Source: Paenibacillus zeirhizosphaerae (GTDB lineage: Bacteria; Bacillota; Bacilli; Paenibacillales; Paenibacillaceae). From it: 64,000 bases of DNA. Below are positions 53,620 through 62,922 of the stretch, piece by piece. Position 1 is the stretch's first letter. Each line of letters opens with the position of its first letter. The stretch covers positions 62,001 through 126,000 of the forward strand of contig NZ_JAPCKK010000017.1 in NCBI RefSeq assembly GCF_030705605.1, given 5' to 3'. The notes beneath the pieces were generated by a model. That model had not been told where the DNA came from, searched no databases, and saw only the letters and a list, made by a program, of their open reading frames with translations. The translations under genes were made by a program, and so were the position numbers.

Positions 53620-53689
53620 GCATCTAGCTTTTTTGGGTTTTTAGTACTATATTCGAATTGGGAGAAAACTCCCGGGGAGGGTATCAGCT

Positions 53690-54280
53690 TTGGGGATTAC
53701 TTTGGTTAAAGGGCAGAAGATTGATTTAACAAAGGGAAGCTCCGGTCTCTCATTTCTTACGGTAGGTTTGGGATGGGACCCAGTTCAGGAAAAAGGCTTT
53801 TTTGGGAGAAAGAGAGGTGTGAATATTGATTGTGACGCCTCCGCTATTCTGTTGAATGGACAAGGAAAGCTTGTTAAAGATTCCAACCTGGTTTGTTTCT
53901 ATAACCAAGTTAGCGGATGCGGCTCTGTCAGACACTCTGGTGACAACTTAACCGGTGATGGCGATGGAGATGACGAACAAATTATGATCGATTTGAAAAA
54001 GGTCCCGGCTGATGTCGAGAAGATTTTGATGGTCGTGAATATCTATCAGTGCGTAGAACGTGGCCAGGATTTTGGGATGATTAATTCAGCTTATATTCGG
54101 GTTGTGAATTCGCAGAATAATCAGGAGCTTGTCCGCTTTAATCTTACGGATAACTATGGCGGTTATACAGCTCTGCTGGCTGGGGAAATCTATCGTCAAG
54201 GCGGCGAGTGGAAGTTTAACGCTGTAGGCGAGGGTGCTTACGCTGCCCATATCGATATTTTGGCGGAGCGTTTCCAATAA
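53690..54280 (+). CDS. terD: TerD family stress protein (first copy)
   Basis: A 196-aa cytoplasmic TerD-domain protein. The fold signatures are [11 protein letters not shown] at the start, VGLGWDP, IDCDASAILLNGQGK, the Ca-binding region [17 protein letters not shown] and the C-terminal GGEWKFNAVGEG. TerD domains bind calcium and act with TerB and TerC in tellurite, phage and envelope stress responses. It has an unusual insert FGRKRGV before the first acidic motif. TTG start, spaced eight bases from GGGGAGGG. First gene of the ter operon. Confidence 0.9.
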   Translation: MGITLVKGQKIDLTKGSSGLSFLTVGLGWDPVQEKGFFGRKRGVNIDCDASAILLNGQGKLVKDSNLVCFYNQVSGCGSVRHSGDNLTGDGDGDDEQIMIDLKKVPADVEKILMVVNIYQCVERGQDFGMINSAYIRVVNSQNNQELVRFNLTDNYGGYTALLAGEIYRQGGEWKFNAVGEGAYAAHIDILAERFQ

Positions 54281-54378
54281 TTCGTAAATTTCAGTATTAC
54301 ATAGGGAACAACCAGCGGATTTCAGCTTGATTTCGAATGATTCACTTAAGTGAATGACAACAATTGGAGGTTGACCAT

Positions 54379-54837
54379 ATGTCGGGTACTTTGAACACTT
54401 TTCAAGGATGGCTGTCTCGTACAAAAGGAACCCTTTCAGAAAATGTGAGAAAGTTTAAAAACAAGGATTTACTTGAAGCGATTGTTGCAGGATGTGCCGT
54501 TGTATCAGTGGCGGATGGAACAATTGATGCTTCAGAAAAGCAAAAGATGGCTGGGTATTTGGGTCGAAGTGAGGAACTAAAGGTTTTTAACATGAGCGAA
54601 GTGATCGAGCGCTTCAATCATTATGCTGGTAATATGGATTTTGATGTGATGGTTGGTAAACAGGAAGCACTGAGAGTCATTGCTAAATTCAAATCGAAAC
54701 CTGAAGTTGGAAGAATCATTGTAGGAGTATGCTGCGCAGTTGGAGCGGCTGATGGTAGCTTTGATGATTTAGAAAAACAATCCGTTAGAGAGATTTGCGG
54801 GGTGCTGCATATAGCCCCAGGCGACTTTGGTCTTTGA
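54379..54837 (+). CDS. terB: TerB family protein
   Basis: A 152-aa helical protein of the TerB family, with the metal-binding helix phrases [18 protein letters not shown] near residue 42 and [18 protein letters not shown] near 127, each carrying the acidic residues typical of TerB. ATG 54379 follows TTGGAGG; an upstream TTG is in frame but overlaps the ribosome binding site. TerB is cytoplasmic or membrane-recruited and is thought to bridge TerD/TerC complexes. Its position between terD copies is unusual. Confidence 0.85.
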   Translation: MSGTLNTFQGWLSRTKGTLSENVRKFKNKDLLEAIVAGCAVVSVADGTIDASEKQKMAGYLGRSEELKVFNMSEVIERFNHYAGNMDFDVMVGKQEALRVIAKFKSKPEVGRIIVGVCCAVGAADGSFDDLEKQSVREICGVLHIAPGDFGL

Positions 54838-54840
54838 TAG

Positions 54841-54915
54841 ACCGGGAGAAAGCTATTGTTATGGCGACGAGTGGAAGTTTAACACTATAGGGAATGTTTC
54901 TAATAATTCATTAAA
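54841..54915 (+). pseudogene. Remnant of a terD 3' end
   Basis: The segment encodes [17 protein letters not shown], matching GEIYRQGGEWKFNAVGEG at the end of the first terD, and continues with GTTTCTAATAATTCATTAAA, which matches the bases around the first terD stop codon (GTTTCCAATAATTCGTAAA). About 40 bases between are lost. It is open in frame into the next terD but lies upstream of that gene's ribosome binding site. It is the scar of a duplication around terB. Confidence 0.65.
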
Positions 54916-54949
54916 CAATCAATTAAAACTACAAAAGGGGAAATTAGAC

Positions 54950-55528
54950 ATGGCTATCAGTTTATCTAAAGGACAAAAAATCGATCTGACAAAAACAAAT
55001 CCAGGGCTTGCGAAAGTGGTAGTAGGCTTGGGCTGGGATACCAATAAATACGACGGTGGTGCTGATTTTGACCTGGATGCATCTGTATTTTGCTTAAATG
55101 GAGCTGGAAAAGCTCAGACAGAATCAGACTTCATCTTCTACAATAATCCTCAAAACGCAAACGGATCTGTTGTACATACCGGTGATAACCGTACAGGTGC
55201 AGGTGACGGAGATGACGAGCAAATCAAGGTGGATTTGGCAGCCGTTCCTGCAGATATTGAGAAGGTTTCTTTCTGTATCACGATTCATGAGGGTGCCGAA
55301 CGTAACCAAAACTTTGGACAAGTATCCAACGCTTTTGCACGAATTATAAATGAAGCAACTGGCGAAGAACTGATCCGTTACGATCTTGGCGAAGATTTCT
55401 CTGTAGAAACGGCGATCGTTGTTGGCGAATTGTACCGTCATAGCGGCGAATGGAAATTCAGCGCTGTCGGCAGCGGCTATCAAGACGGTCTGGCTGGATT
55501 GATTCGTGATTTTGGACTTTCTTCCTGA
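54950..55528 (+). CDS. terD: TerD family stress protein (second copy)
   Basis: A 192-aa TerD protein with canonical calcium-site motifs: [43 protein letters not shown], and [16 protein letters not shown]. It is nearly the same as B. subtilis YceC/YceD/YceE in layout and very similar to the next gene. ATG 54950 follows AAAGGGG at nine bases. It arose by tandem duplication with 55569-56147. Confidence 0.93.
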   Translation: MAISLSKGQKIDLTKTNPGLAKVVVGLGWDTNKYDGGADFDLDASVFCLNGAGKAQTESDFIFYNNPQNANGSVVHTGDNRTGAGDGDDEQIKVDLAAVPADIEKVSFCITIHEGAERNQNFGQVSNAFARIINEATGEELIRYDLGEDFSVETAIVVGELYRHSGEWKFSAVGSGYQDGLAGLIRDFGLSS

Positions 55529-55568
55529 GAAAAAGTTTAACAAATATAAAAGAAAAGGGGACTCACCT

Positions 55569-56147
55569 GTGGCGGTTAACCTCTCAAAAGGACAAAAAGT
55601 AGATTTAACAAAAACGAATCCTGGCCTCACCAAGATTAAAGTTGGCTTAGGGTGGGACCTCAATAAATATGACGGAGGAAGCGATTTTGACCTGGATGCA
55701 TCTACCTTTCTTCTGAATGCAGTAGGCAAGGTGAACTCCGATCTTGATTTCATCTTTTATAATAATCCGTCTAACAGCAATAATTCCATAGCCATTTCTG
55801 GGGATAACCGTACCGGTGAAGGGACAGGTGACGACGAGTCGGTCATGATCGACTTGGGCAATGTGCCTGCAGATGTTCATAAAATTGCTTTCTGTATTAC
55901 GATTCATGAAGCAAAAGAGAGAAATCAGAATTTTGGACAAGTGGTCAACTCTTATGTTCGTGTAGTTAACGAAGCAACGAATGAAGAATTGATTCGTTAT
56001 GATCTTGGTGAAGACTTTTCGATTGAAACGGCTATCACGGTAGGAGAACTGTACCGGCATAGTGGAGAATGGAAGTTTAGTGCGGTTGGCAGCGGATTCC
56101 AGGATGGACTCGCCGGACTGTGCCGGGATTACGGAGTAACCGTTTAA
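55569..56147 (+). CDS. terD: TerD family stress protein (third copy)
   Basis: A 192-aa paralogue of the second Ter[60 protein letters not shown]. The start is GTG 55569 after AAAAGGGG. Forty bases separate it from the previous gene. The acidic calcium-site residues are conserved, so both copies should be functional; distinct partners are possible. Confidence 0.92.
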   Translation: MAVNLSKGQKVDLTKTNPGLTKIKVGLGWDLNKYDGGSDFDLDASTFLLNAVGKVNSDLDFIFYNNPSNSNNSIAISGDNRTGEGTGDDESVMIDLGNVPADVHKIAFCITIHEAKERNQNFGQVVNSYVRVVNEATNEELIRYDLGEDFSIETAITVGELYRHSGEWKFSAVGSGFQDGLAGLCRDYGVTV

Positions 56148-56188
56148 TTAGAGGATGATTTACAGGCTTAGACGCTCAGTAATATCCG

Positions 56189-56218
56189 AGCCGGATGCGG
56201 GGGTATCAGCATCCGGCT
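56189..56218 (+). other. Intra-operon hairpin in ter cluster
   Basis: Perfect arms AGCCGGATGC / GCATCCGGCT with a 10-nt loop and no T-run, in the gap before the TerA-like gene. Likely a transcript-processing or stability structure. Confidence 0.6.
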
Positions 56219-56238
56219 TAAATGAAAGGCTGGTATAG

Positions 56239-57474
56239 ATGACGATTACATTGATTAAAGGCCAAAAAGTTGATCTCACCAAAACAAACCCCCTCTTGAA
56301 AAGTGTGATTGTCGGCATGGGATGGGAAGCCGTTCCTGACGTGGACATCGATTTTTCTTCCTTTCTGCTGGCGGGCAATGCTAAGGTCACCCAAGATTCG
56401 GATCTGATCTTTTACGGTAATCCTGCGGGTCCCAACCAGTGTGTATCCGTCCGGTCACAAGCTGTAAATTTAGCCGGGATATTGGATAAAGCGCAACTCG
56501 AGATCCATTTTAAAAACATACCGGATCAGTACGAAAGAATTTCCTTCTCTCTCACCATTTATGATGGAGAACAGCGTTCACAAAGTTTTGCAAAGGTTCG
56601 AAATACATATATTCGAATCATGGATCCAGCAAGCAACCAAGAGATCATCCGCTTTAATATCGATACCCCTTTTAGCGTGGAAACGGCCATTGTTGTAGGT
56701 GAGATTTATAAGCACCAAGGTGAATGGAAGTTCAATTCCATTGCTTCAGGCTTTTCCGGCGGGCTTGAAGCCCTTTGTAGCAGCTACGGCATTGAAGTCC
56801 AAGAAGAATCCGTGTCTTCGCCTACTCCTGAGCCGCCCAAGAGCACGCCTTTACCTCCAACACCTGCTCCCCCACCTGTCAATCTATCGAAGATTGAACT
56901 TAAAAAGCGTGGGGACAAGATTAACCTCCAAAAGGGAGCAGGCCCGCTGGGTGAAATAGTAGTCAATCTAAATTGGAGCCAGGGCAAAAAAGATCTTTTC
57001 GGTTCTGCAAAAAGAATAGACCTGGATCTCGGATGCCTCTTTGAATTACAGGATGGTTATAAAGGTGTTATTCAAGCTCTGGGAAAACGGTTTGGCTCAT
57101 TAGATTATGAACCATATATCGCGCTGGATGGGGATGATCGGACAGGGTTGGTAAAGACGGGTGAAAATCTCCGCATCAACGGCAAGTATCTTTCGGAAAT
57201 TAAACGTATACTGGTCTTCGCCTATATCTACGATGGAGTCGCGAATTGGGCACAGGCTGATGGTGTGGTCACCATTAAGCAAAGCGGAGGACCAGATATC
57301 GAGGTTCGTTTGGACGAGCATAATGACAGACAGGTGATGTGTGGGATTGCACTAATTACCAATGAAAACAACCAAACCTTTAGTGTAGAAAAATTGATCC
57401 ATTACACTTCAGGACATAAGGAGCTCGACAGAGCATTTGACTGGAATATGCGGTGGACAACAGCATCGAAATAG
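56239..57474 (+). CDS. TerD-TerA-like two-domain protein
   Basis: A 411-aa protein. The N-terminal TerD-like domain (1-190) keeps the frame ([29 protein letters not shown]) but lacks the acidic loops: the GDNRTG..GDDE segment is replaced by VRSQAVNLAGILDKAQ and the first motif is VDIDFSSFLL. A Pro-rich linker (about 197-214) leads to a second, TerA-like domain (215-411) with IDLDLGCLFEL, LDGDDRTG and NMRWTTASK at the end. It may be a TerA equivalent of the complex, in which only the C-domain binds calcium (inference). Confidence 0.8.
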   Translation: MTITLIKGQKVDLTKTNPLLKSVIVGMGWEAVPDVDIDFSSFLLAGNAKVTQDSDLIFYGNPAGPNQCVSVRSQAVNLAGILDKAQLEIHFKNIPDQYERISFSLTIYDGEQRSQSFAKVRNTYIRIMDPASNQEIIRFNIDTPFSVETAIVVGEIYKHQGEWKFNSIASGFSGGLEALCSSYGIEVQEESVSSPTPEPPKSTPLPPTPAPPPVNLSKIELKKRGDKINLQKGAGPLGEIVVNLNWSQGKKDLFGSAKRIDLDLGCLFELQDGYKGVIQALGKRFGSLDYEPYIALDGDDRTGLVKTGENLRINGKYLSEIKRILVFAYIYDGVANWAQADGVVTIKQSGGPDIEVRLDEHNDRQVMCGIALITNENNQTFSVEKLIHYTSGHKELDRAFDWNMRWTTASK

Positions 57475-57500
57475 GTCCTGAATTTTAAGGGGGAAAGTAA

Positions 57501-58289
57501 GTGAGTGATTTTTTCCAGAGTCTAGCAGATAATTTTTCTACATTTTTTAACTGGCCGCATATGGCACAGGTTTTAAGCGAGCCGGCAAGCTGGGGCATTA
57601 TATTCTCATTAATCATCATAGAAGGATTGCTCTCAGCGGATAATGCCTTGGTGCTGGCTGTGCTTGTTAAACATTTACCTAAAGAACAGCAAAAGAAAGC
57701 ATTATTTTATGGTCTCTTGGGTGCATATGTCTTTAGGTTCATTGCTATTGGCATAGGTACATTCCTTGTTAAAATCACATGGGTTAAAGTCGTCGGTGGT
57801 CTTTATCTGCTGTGGATCGCGTGTAGTCACCTGTTTAAGCTGGAAATTAAGTTTTATGGCATTCTTCCCTATATTCGCCGTCAGTCGGCCGCTGAGGAAG
57901 GGGAAGAAGAGGTCCAAAATAAAGGTAAAGGTTTCTGGCAAACGGTACTTGCTGTAGAGGCTATGGATATTGCTTTCAGTATCGACAGCGTAATCGCAGC
58001 CTTTGGCGTAAGCAACGAAGTTTGGGTTCTGTTCCTCGGAGGTATTCTGGGCGTGCTGATGATGAGGGGGGTTGCTCAGGTATTCCTGAAGTTGATAGAC
58101 AAGTATCCGGAGCTTGAGCAAGCGGCGTTTATCCTTATCATTATTATCGGCGCTAAAATGCTTGCAGCGGTAGCGGGATTTGAAATGTCTCATTATCTTT
58201 TCTTTGCCATATTAATAGCTGTATTTGTTGGAACGATCATTTTCAGCTCTATCCGCAAAAAATCCAGCTCTGTAACCAAATCTGCATAA
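57501..58289 (+). CDS. terC: TerC family integral membrane protein (YceF/MeeF-like)
   Basis: A 262-aa membrane protein with seven or more helices and the two TerC motifs: IEGLLSADNALVLAVLVKHLP near 40 and VEAMDIAFSIDSVIAAFGVS near 152, whose Asp/Asn residues form the metal site. In Bacillus, TerC proteins export manganese for metalation of exoenzymes. The GTG start follows AAGGGGGAAAG. It is the membrane component of the ter complex and closes the first part of the locus. Confidence 0.92.
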   Translation: MSDFFQSLADNFSTFFNWPHMAQVLSEPASWGIIFSLIIIEGLLSADNALVLAVLVKHLPKEQQKKALFYGLLGAYVFRFIAIGIGTFLVKITWVKVVGGLYLLWIACSHLFKLEIKFYGILPYIRRQSAAEEGEEEVQNKGKGFWQTVLAVEAMDIAFSIDSVIAAFGVSNEVWVLFLGGILGVLMMRGVAQVFLKLIDKYPELEQAAFILIIIIGAKMLAAVAGFEMSHYLFFAILIAVFVGTIIFSSIRKKSSSVTKSA

Positions 58290-58302
58290 TCCAAATTCTG
58301 GG

Positions 58303-58332
58303 TCCCTCCTTCCACTGGGAGGGATTTTTTTT
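58303..58332 (+). terminator. Terminator after terC
   Basis: TCCCTCC / GGGAGGGA with a seven-base loop then eight T. It separates the Ter proteins from the biosynthetic genes, which may thus be transcribed at a lower level or from their own promoter. Confidence 0.85.
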
Positions 58333-58407
58333 ACACCTTGGAAACTCACATTTTTATTTGTAGGTGCCGCAAGTTGGGGAAACCCAGCATGGCAAGGAGG
58401 AGCGAAC

Positions 58408-59619
58408 GTGCGCTATTTTAATTACTTGCAGCCGGAAGAGGAATCCAGAATATTTCATATCGCCCCGTCTCATTTTACAAATCGGACTCCAAAAGAGGTC
58501 CTGGCTTTTGCTGTAGGCGCTGCACTGTATATGCCGGCTACAAGGGCGTCTATTGTAGGAGACATTATGGATAGTAAAATCAAAGGTCTTACCTCCATGG
58601 TCATAGACCTTGAAGATGCGGTCGGTGATCATCAAGTTGAACAGGCGGAAGCCTCCATGCTTGATCAAATCTATCGTCTCTACTCCATGATGAAGCTAGG
58701 TGCAATCCAGGAAGAGAGCATTCCGCTGATTTTTATCCGGGTACGGTCGCCGCAGCAGCTCAAACGCATTATAACGATTTTTGAAGAAACGACTGAAATG
58801 ATTACAGGCTTTATGCTGCCGAAGTTCTCACTTTCCAATGGACAACAATATCTTGAAATCATTCAAGGCTACAACCATACCAAGCGTCTCTCATCTCCAA
58901 CATTATATGGCCTGCCTATTCTTGAATCCGCGGAGGTCATCTATAAAGAGGAAAGATACCAGACGTTATCGGGACTCAGACAACTCATTACACAATATCA
59001 AGATTACATATTGAACATCCGGATTGGAGCGACTGACTTTTCAAGTCTATTTGGCTTGCGCAGAAGTCCTGACATGACGATCTATGATATCTCTGTGATC
59101 CGGGATTGTATTACCGATATTATCAATTTCTTTGGGCGTGCGGAGGACGGGCATGTCATTTCCGGGCCTGTATGGGAGTATTTCAAGTCAGACCGAGTGC
59201 TTAAACCTCAACTGAGACAAACGTTATTTGAAGAAACTGCCGGTAGAGTGGGCAGAAAACGCAGAATGGAAATTTTGAATGTGTACGTTGATGGATTGAT
59301 CCGTGAGGTAGCTATGGACAAGGAGAATGGAATTATAGGCAAGACCATCATCCATCCAACCCACATTCTGCCGGTGCAATCCATGTATGTAGTGACACAT
59401 GAGGAATATATGGATGCCTTATCTATTATCGACAATAACACCGGGATGCTGGGCGTATTCAAAAGCAAATATTCCAATAAAATGAATGAAATCAAACCCC
59501 ATCTCAACTGGGCTCAGCGGATGATGGCACGGTCACAGGTCTATGGCGTCCTTCATGAAAATATCAATTTCACCACTCTACTCCTTGGAGACAAAGAACA
59601 TGAACAAATACTCATTTAA
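58408..59619 (+). CDS. HpcH/HpaI-CitE-like lyase of ter biosynthetic module
   Basis: A 403-aa TIM-barrel protein of the citrate lyase beta/HpcH aldolase superfamily, long for the family. The signature ALYMPATRASIV, MVIDLEDAVGDHQ (metal Glu/Asp) and MLPKFSLSNGQQY are present. The GTG start is seven bases after AAGGAGG. In ter loci this enzyme class is part of a module predicted to make a nucleoside-like metabolite; its actual C-C bond reaction is unknown. The next gene overlaps its end by 20 bases. Confidence 0.8.
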   Translation: MRYFNYLQPEEESRIFHIAPSHFTNRTPKEVLAFAVGAALYMPATRASIVGDIMDSKIKGLTSMVIDLEDAVGDHQVEQAEASMLDQIYRLYSMMKLGAIQEESIPLIFIRVRSPQQLKRIITIFEETTEMITGFMLPKFSLSNGQQYLEIIQGYNHTKRLSSPTLYGLPILESAEVIYKEERYQTLSGLRQLITQYQDYILNIRIGATDFSSLFGLRRSPDMTIYDISVIRDCITDIINFFGRAEDGHVISGPVWEYFKSDRVLKPQLRQTLFEETAGRVGRKRRMEILNVYVDGLIREVAMDKENGIIGKTIIHPTHILPVQSMYVVTHEEYMDALSIIDNNTGMLGVFKSKYSNKMNEIKPHLNWAQRMMARSQVYGVLHENINFTTLLLGDKEHEQILI

Positions 59620-60943
59620 AGTACTGGATCAATTAAACCTAGATATTCAAATTACAAGCAATCCCTATCAAATTCCGTTACAGGATCTCTTTGCCATGGC
59701 AGCACGCATCAATAAGAAAAGAAGCTTTTTATTTGTAAGCAAAATTCTCGGCAAGCATATTCCTGTTGATCCGCATATCGGCTTACTGGGGGCATTCACC
59801 TTAGGGCTGCTGCTTCATGCTAAGAATGAGGTTACGATGTCGGTCGAAATGGATCAGATTGTACGGGGATTTAGTGATAGCTCAGAAGCCTTCAAGCTCT
59901 GTGAGAGGTTAAAGCAGCAGCGTCTTCCTGTCCCTGAGCCCATGATATTCATTGGCTTTGCGGAAACGGCGACTGCTTTGGGGCATGGCATGTTTGATCT
60001 GTTTACCGGTCCGGCAAGGTTTATTCATACGACGAGAGAGAGCATTCATGACACCAGCCCTCGTTTGAGCTTCGAGGAGGAACACTCCCATGCTACAGCC
60101 CACCGTTGTTATGCGGCTGATCCTGATTTTTTCAGTGGTGAGGATACGGTTGTTTTGGTCGATGATGAAATCACAACTGGCAAAACAGCCTTGAATATAA
60201 TTCAAGACATACAGCAAAAGCATCCCAGAAAGCACTATGTGCTGGCAAGCCTCCTGGATTGGCGGTCTGATGAACAAAAAGAACAATTTACCCAGGTGGA
60301 GCAAAGCTTGGGCATTACGATTGATTGCATTTCTCTGGTACAAGGGAAAATTAGCGTTAACGGAGCACCGCCAGAGGTTCAAGCAGAACTGCCTGATCTA
60401 CCGGTTCATGATGCTGCAGAGCAGCATATCGGCATCATCTCGTTATCCGAATATTTTGATCATCTTTCCTATTCCTCCACGAATTCTGTTGGTGATGTCA
60501 ACAAAGAGCCGTTTCTGAAGTTTACGGGACGTTTTGGTATGAATGCTCAAGAAAGCTATGTATTGGATGCTTCTATTTCAAAAGCGTCAGCGTATTTAAA
60601 GCAGCACAGAACAGGAAAGAAAACCCTTTGTCTGGGAACAGGCGAATTTATGTACATTCCAATGAGGATTGCCGCTGAAATGGGGGATGGCATCTATTAT
60701 CAGTCGAGTACAAGGAGCCCTATCCACCCTTCTGATCACAAGGATTATGCTGTTCGAAATAAATTTCCCTTTCATTCCCCGGACGACCCGGCGATTCCTT
60801 ATTATTTCTATAACGTTCCCGAGGGAGTATACGAGGAAGTCTTTGTTTTTATGGAACGGCCGCACCAGCCCGAAACTTTTCAATCTTATGAAAAGGCTCT
60901 TCTGTCTACAGGCATCCCCCAAATCAATGTTGTCTTTTGTTAA
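59600..60943 (+). CDS. Phosphoribosyltransferase with TRSP domain (PRTase_2-TRSP)
   Basis: A 447-aa enzyme. The N-terminal half is an orotate-PRTase-like domain with the PRPP-binding loop VVLVDDEITTGKTALNII (about 184-200) and an upstream PPi loop (GFAETATALGHGMFD). The C-terminal half is the TRSP domain, with the literal Thr-Arg-Ser-Pro at residues 371-374 in IYYQSSTRSPIHP. This pair is characteristic of ter biosynthetic loci. ATG 59600 was chosen for its GGAG spacing. Expected to join a base-like group to PRPP. Confidence 0.85.
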   Translation: MNKYSFKVLDQLNLDIQITSNPYQIPLQDLFAMAARINKKRSFLFVSKILGKHIPVDPHIGLLGAFTLGLLLHAKNEVTMSVEMDQIVRGFSDSSEAFKLCERLKQQRLPVPEPMIFIGFAETATALGHGMFDLFTGPARFIHTTRESIHDTSPRLSFEEEHSHATAHRCYAADPDFFSGEDTVVLVDDEITTGKTALNIIQDIQQKHPRKHYVLASLLDWRSDEQKEQFTQVEQSLGITIDCISLVQGKISVNGAPPEVQAELPDLPVHDAAEQHIGIISLSEYFDHLSYSSTNSVGDVNKEPFLKFTGRFGMNAQESYVLDASISKASAYLKQHRTGKKTLCLGTGEFMYIPMRIAAEMGDGIYYQSSTRSPIHPSDHKDYAVRNKFPFHSPDDPAIPYYFYNVPEGVYEEVFVFMERPHQPETFQSYEKALLSTGIPQINVVFC

Positions 60944-60960
60944 GAATAGGAGTGTACGAT

Positions 60961-62088
60961 ATGATACCAGACACCAGACTGATGTCTCCACCGTTAATAG
61001 GTAGTTATAAGGCGGAAGATGTGGTTTTTCTGCTGAAAGATATTAGCGACGCCAAGCTGGAGGTGCCAACAGAAGACCGGGAAGAAGCGATCCAGGCGGG
61101 AAGGCATTATTCGGAAATGCTTCCGGTAGAATACCAGCCTACGCAGGACTACCTTGATTTATTTCACAGAACCCTGCAAAGCAGCGCTAAAAAAGTAGCT
61201 TTGGCGGCAGGAGTAGTTGCAGAGCTTATTATTAAAAAAAGAGGATGTAACGTTGTACTGGCATCCCTGGCCCGTGCTGGAACACCTATTGGAATACTGA
61301 TCAAACGTTATGTTGAAAAAACCTATGGTATAACCTTGCCGCACTATAGTATCTCGATTATCAGAGGCAAAGGGATCGATGAAAATGCGATTCTTTATAT
61401 GCTGCAGAATCATCCTTCCAGTGAGATTCAGTTTGTAGATGGCTGGACAGGCAAGGGAGCGATTCGCAAAGTCCTGATAGAGGCTAGTAAGATATTTCAC
61501 GAGAAACATCATGTCTTATTAAATGATGACTTAGCCGTTCTTGCAGATCCAGGACATTGCTCCCAAACCTTCGGGACTCGTGAAGATTTTCTGATCCCGA
61601 GCGCTGCTCTAAATTCTACAGTCTCCGGACTGGTGAGCCGCACCGTTTTACGCCCAGACCTCATTGGCCCCAATGATTTTCATGGTGCGAAATTTTACCG
61701 CGAATGGCTGGCCGAAGACGTTTCGAATGTATTTGTTGACCAGGTGTCAGCCCATTTCGATGAGATTATGGACCAGGCGAAGCTGCAAGCCGAACAACTG
61801 TATCTGCATCCAGAAGAGGAGTCGTGGAAAGGAATGCAGGATATTACACGTATCCAGAACGACTTCGAAATTCGTGATGTTAATTTGGTGAAACCAGGTG
61901 TTGGGGAAACCACCCGGGTGCTGCTGAGAAGAGTGCCTTGGAAAATACTTGTGGACCGGGAAGACAATCCGAATCTGGAGCATATTCGTTTGCTGGTAAA
62001 GGACCGAAATGTGCCTATTGAGGTTTATCCTGATTTAAGCTACTCGTGCTGTGGAATCATTCGTCCCGCGAAAGGAGAGAAATCATGA
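60961..62088 (+). CDS. StiP-type protein: PRTase-like domain plus PELOTA RNA-binding domain
   Basis: A 375-aa protein of the family annotated as StiP (first called a cysteine protease, later viewed as a phosphoribosyltransferase-like enzyme). The N-terminal domain includes VVLASLARAGTPIGILIKRY and VDGWTGKGAIRKVL, which resemble PRPP loops. The C-terminal part (about 305-375: TRVLLRRVPWKILVDREDNPN...VPIEVYPDLSYSCCGIIRP) is a PELOTA-type RNA-binding domain. ATG 60961 follows AGGAG. It is co-transcribed with the PRTase and HAD genes. True activity unproven. Confidence 0.8.
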   Translation: MIPDTRLMSPPLIGSYKAEDVVFLLKDISDAKLEVPTEDREEAIQAGRHYSEMLPVEYQPTQDYLDLFHRTLQSSAKKVALAAGVVAELIIKKRGCNVVLASLARAGTPIGILIKRYVEKTYGITLPHYSISIIRGKGIDENAILYMLQNHPSSEIQFVDGWTGKGAIRKVLIEASKIFHEKHHVLLNDDLAVLADPGHCSQTFGTREDFLIPSAALNSTVSGLVSRTVLRPDLIGPNDFHGAKFYREWLAEDVSNVFVDQVSAHFDEIMDQAKLQAEQLYLHPEEESWKGMQDITRIQNDFEIRDVNLVKPGVGETTRVLLRRVPWKILVDREDNPNLEHIRLLVKDRNVPIEVYPDLSYSCCGIIRPAKGEKS

Positions 62089-62903
62089 TTTTTGCAAGCG
62101 ATTTGGACAGGACGTTGATTTATTCCAGAAAATCTATGGGCACGGTTCCGGAGAATGAGCTCGTTCCGGTAGAGCTTTACCAGGGGGACTATATTTCCTA
62201 TATGACGCAAACCTCCATTGAGCTGCTGCAAAAGCTTGCCGGCCATGCGATGTTTATTCCAGTCACGACCAGAACGGAAGAGCAGTATAAGCGGATTTTT
62301 TTTATTGAAGAGCACCTGCAGCCTAAATATGCAGTTACTAGTAACGGCGGCAAGATACTGATTGACGGGATTCTGGATCAAGCATGGTCAGCCCATATCC
62401 AGCATTCTTTGAAAGAAAGTGCCGCTCCGGAGGAAGTAAGCAGCGCGTTTGCTCAGATCAGTTCGCCGGAATGGGTCCGGAAAATCGAGTTTTCGGATGA
62501 GCTGTTTTTTAGTGTTATGCTGTATCCCGAGCGTGCGCCGATCCCTGTGATTGAAGAATTCAGGCATCGTTTAGCGGCCATGGGCTGGCATGTGTCATTT
62601 CAAGGAAGAAAGCTGTATTTAGTGCCTGCTGGAATTAACAAAGGGGATGCGGTGCTGTATATCCGTGATGTTGTTGGCGCCCGCTACATTGCTTCAGCCG
62701 GGGATTCCCTGCTGGATGAAAGCCTGCTGAACATCTCCGATTTGGCCTTATCGCCAAGACATGGCGAGCTATATGCCCGCAAGCCCGACAAGGCGGGGGT
62801 ACGATATACCCGGCTGTCAGGGATCAAGGCGGCGGAAGAACTCATTGCGGAAATTACTACCTATTTTCTAAGCATACAGCAGCAGGTTCCCACTATTTCA
62901 TAA
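62085..62903 (+). CDS. HAD superfamily hydrolase of ter module
   Basis: A 272-aa HAD phosphatase with catalytic Asp6 and Asp8 in FASDLDRTLIYS, Thr in VTTRTEEQYKRI (motif II), a Lys region near 200 and motif IV AGDSLLDESLL (near 206). The C2-type cap is like that of sucrose-phosphate phosphatases or Cof proteins. It overlaps the StiP stop codon (ATGA). In the proposed pathway it would dephosphorylate a nucleotide-like intermediate. Confidence 0.85.
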   Translation: MIFASDLDRTLIYSRKSMGTVPENELVPVELYQGDYISYMTQTSIELLQKLAGHAMFIPVTTRTEEQYKRIFFIEEHLQPKYAVTSNGGKILIDGILDQAWSAHIQHSLKESAAPEEVSSAFAQISSPEWVRKIEFSDELFFSVMLYPERAPIPVIEEFRHRLAAMGWHVSFQGRKLYLVPAGINKGDAVLYIRDVVGARYIASAGDSLLDESLLNISDLALSPRHGELYARKPDKAGVRYTRLSGIKAAEELIAEITTYFLSIQQQVPTIS

Positions 62904-62922
62904 TGAAGGAGCAACCACTTTT

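Larger units (their letters stand above)
53304..53689. other. Leader region of the ter operon
   Basis: A 386-base gap with two successive terminators of the previous gene, a -10 box TATAAT at 53530-53535 (weak -35), a 46-base stem-loop followed by T-rich sequence, and a small GGGAG-AAAA-CTCCC hairpin just before the terD ribosome binding site. Confidence 0.6.
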
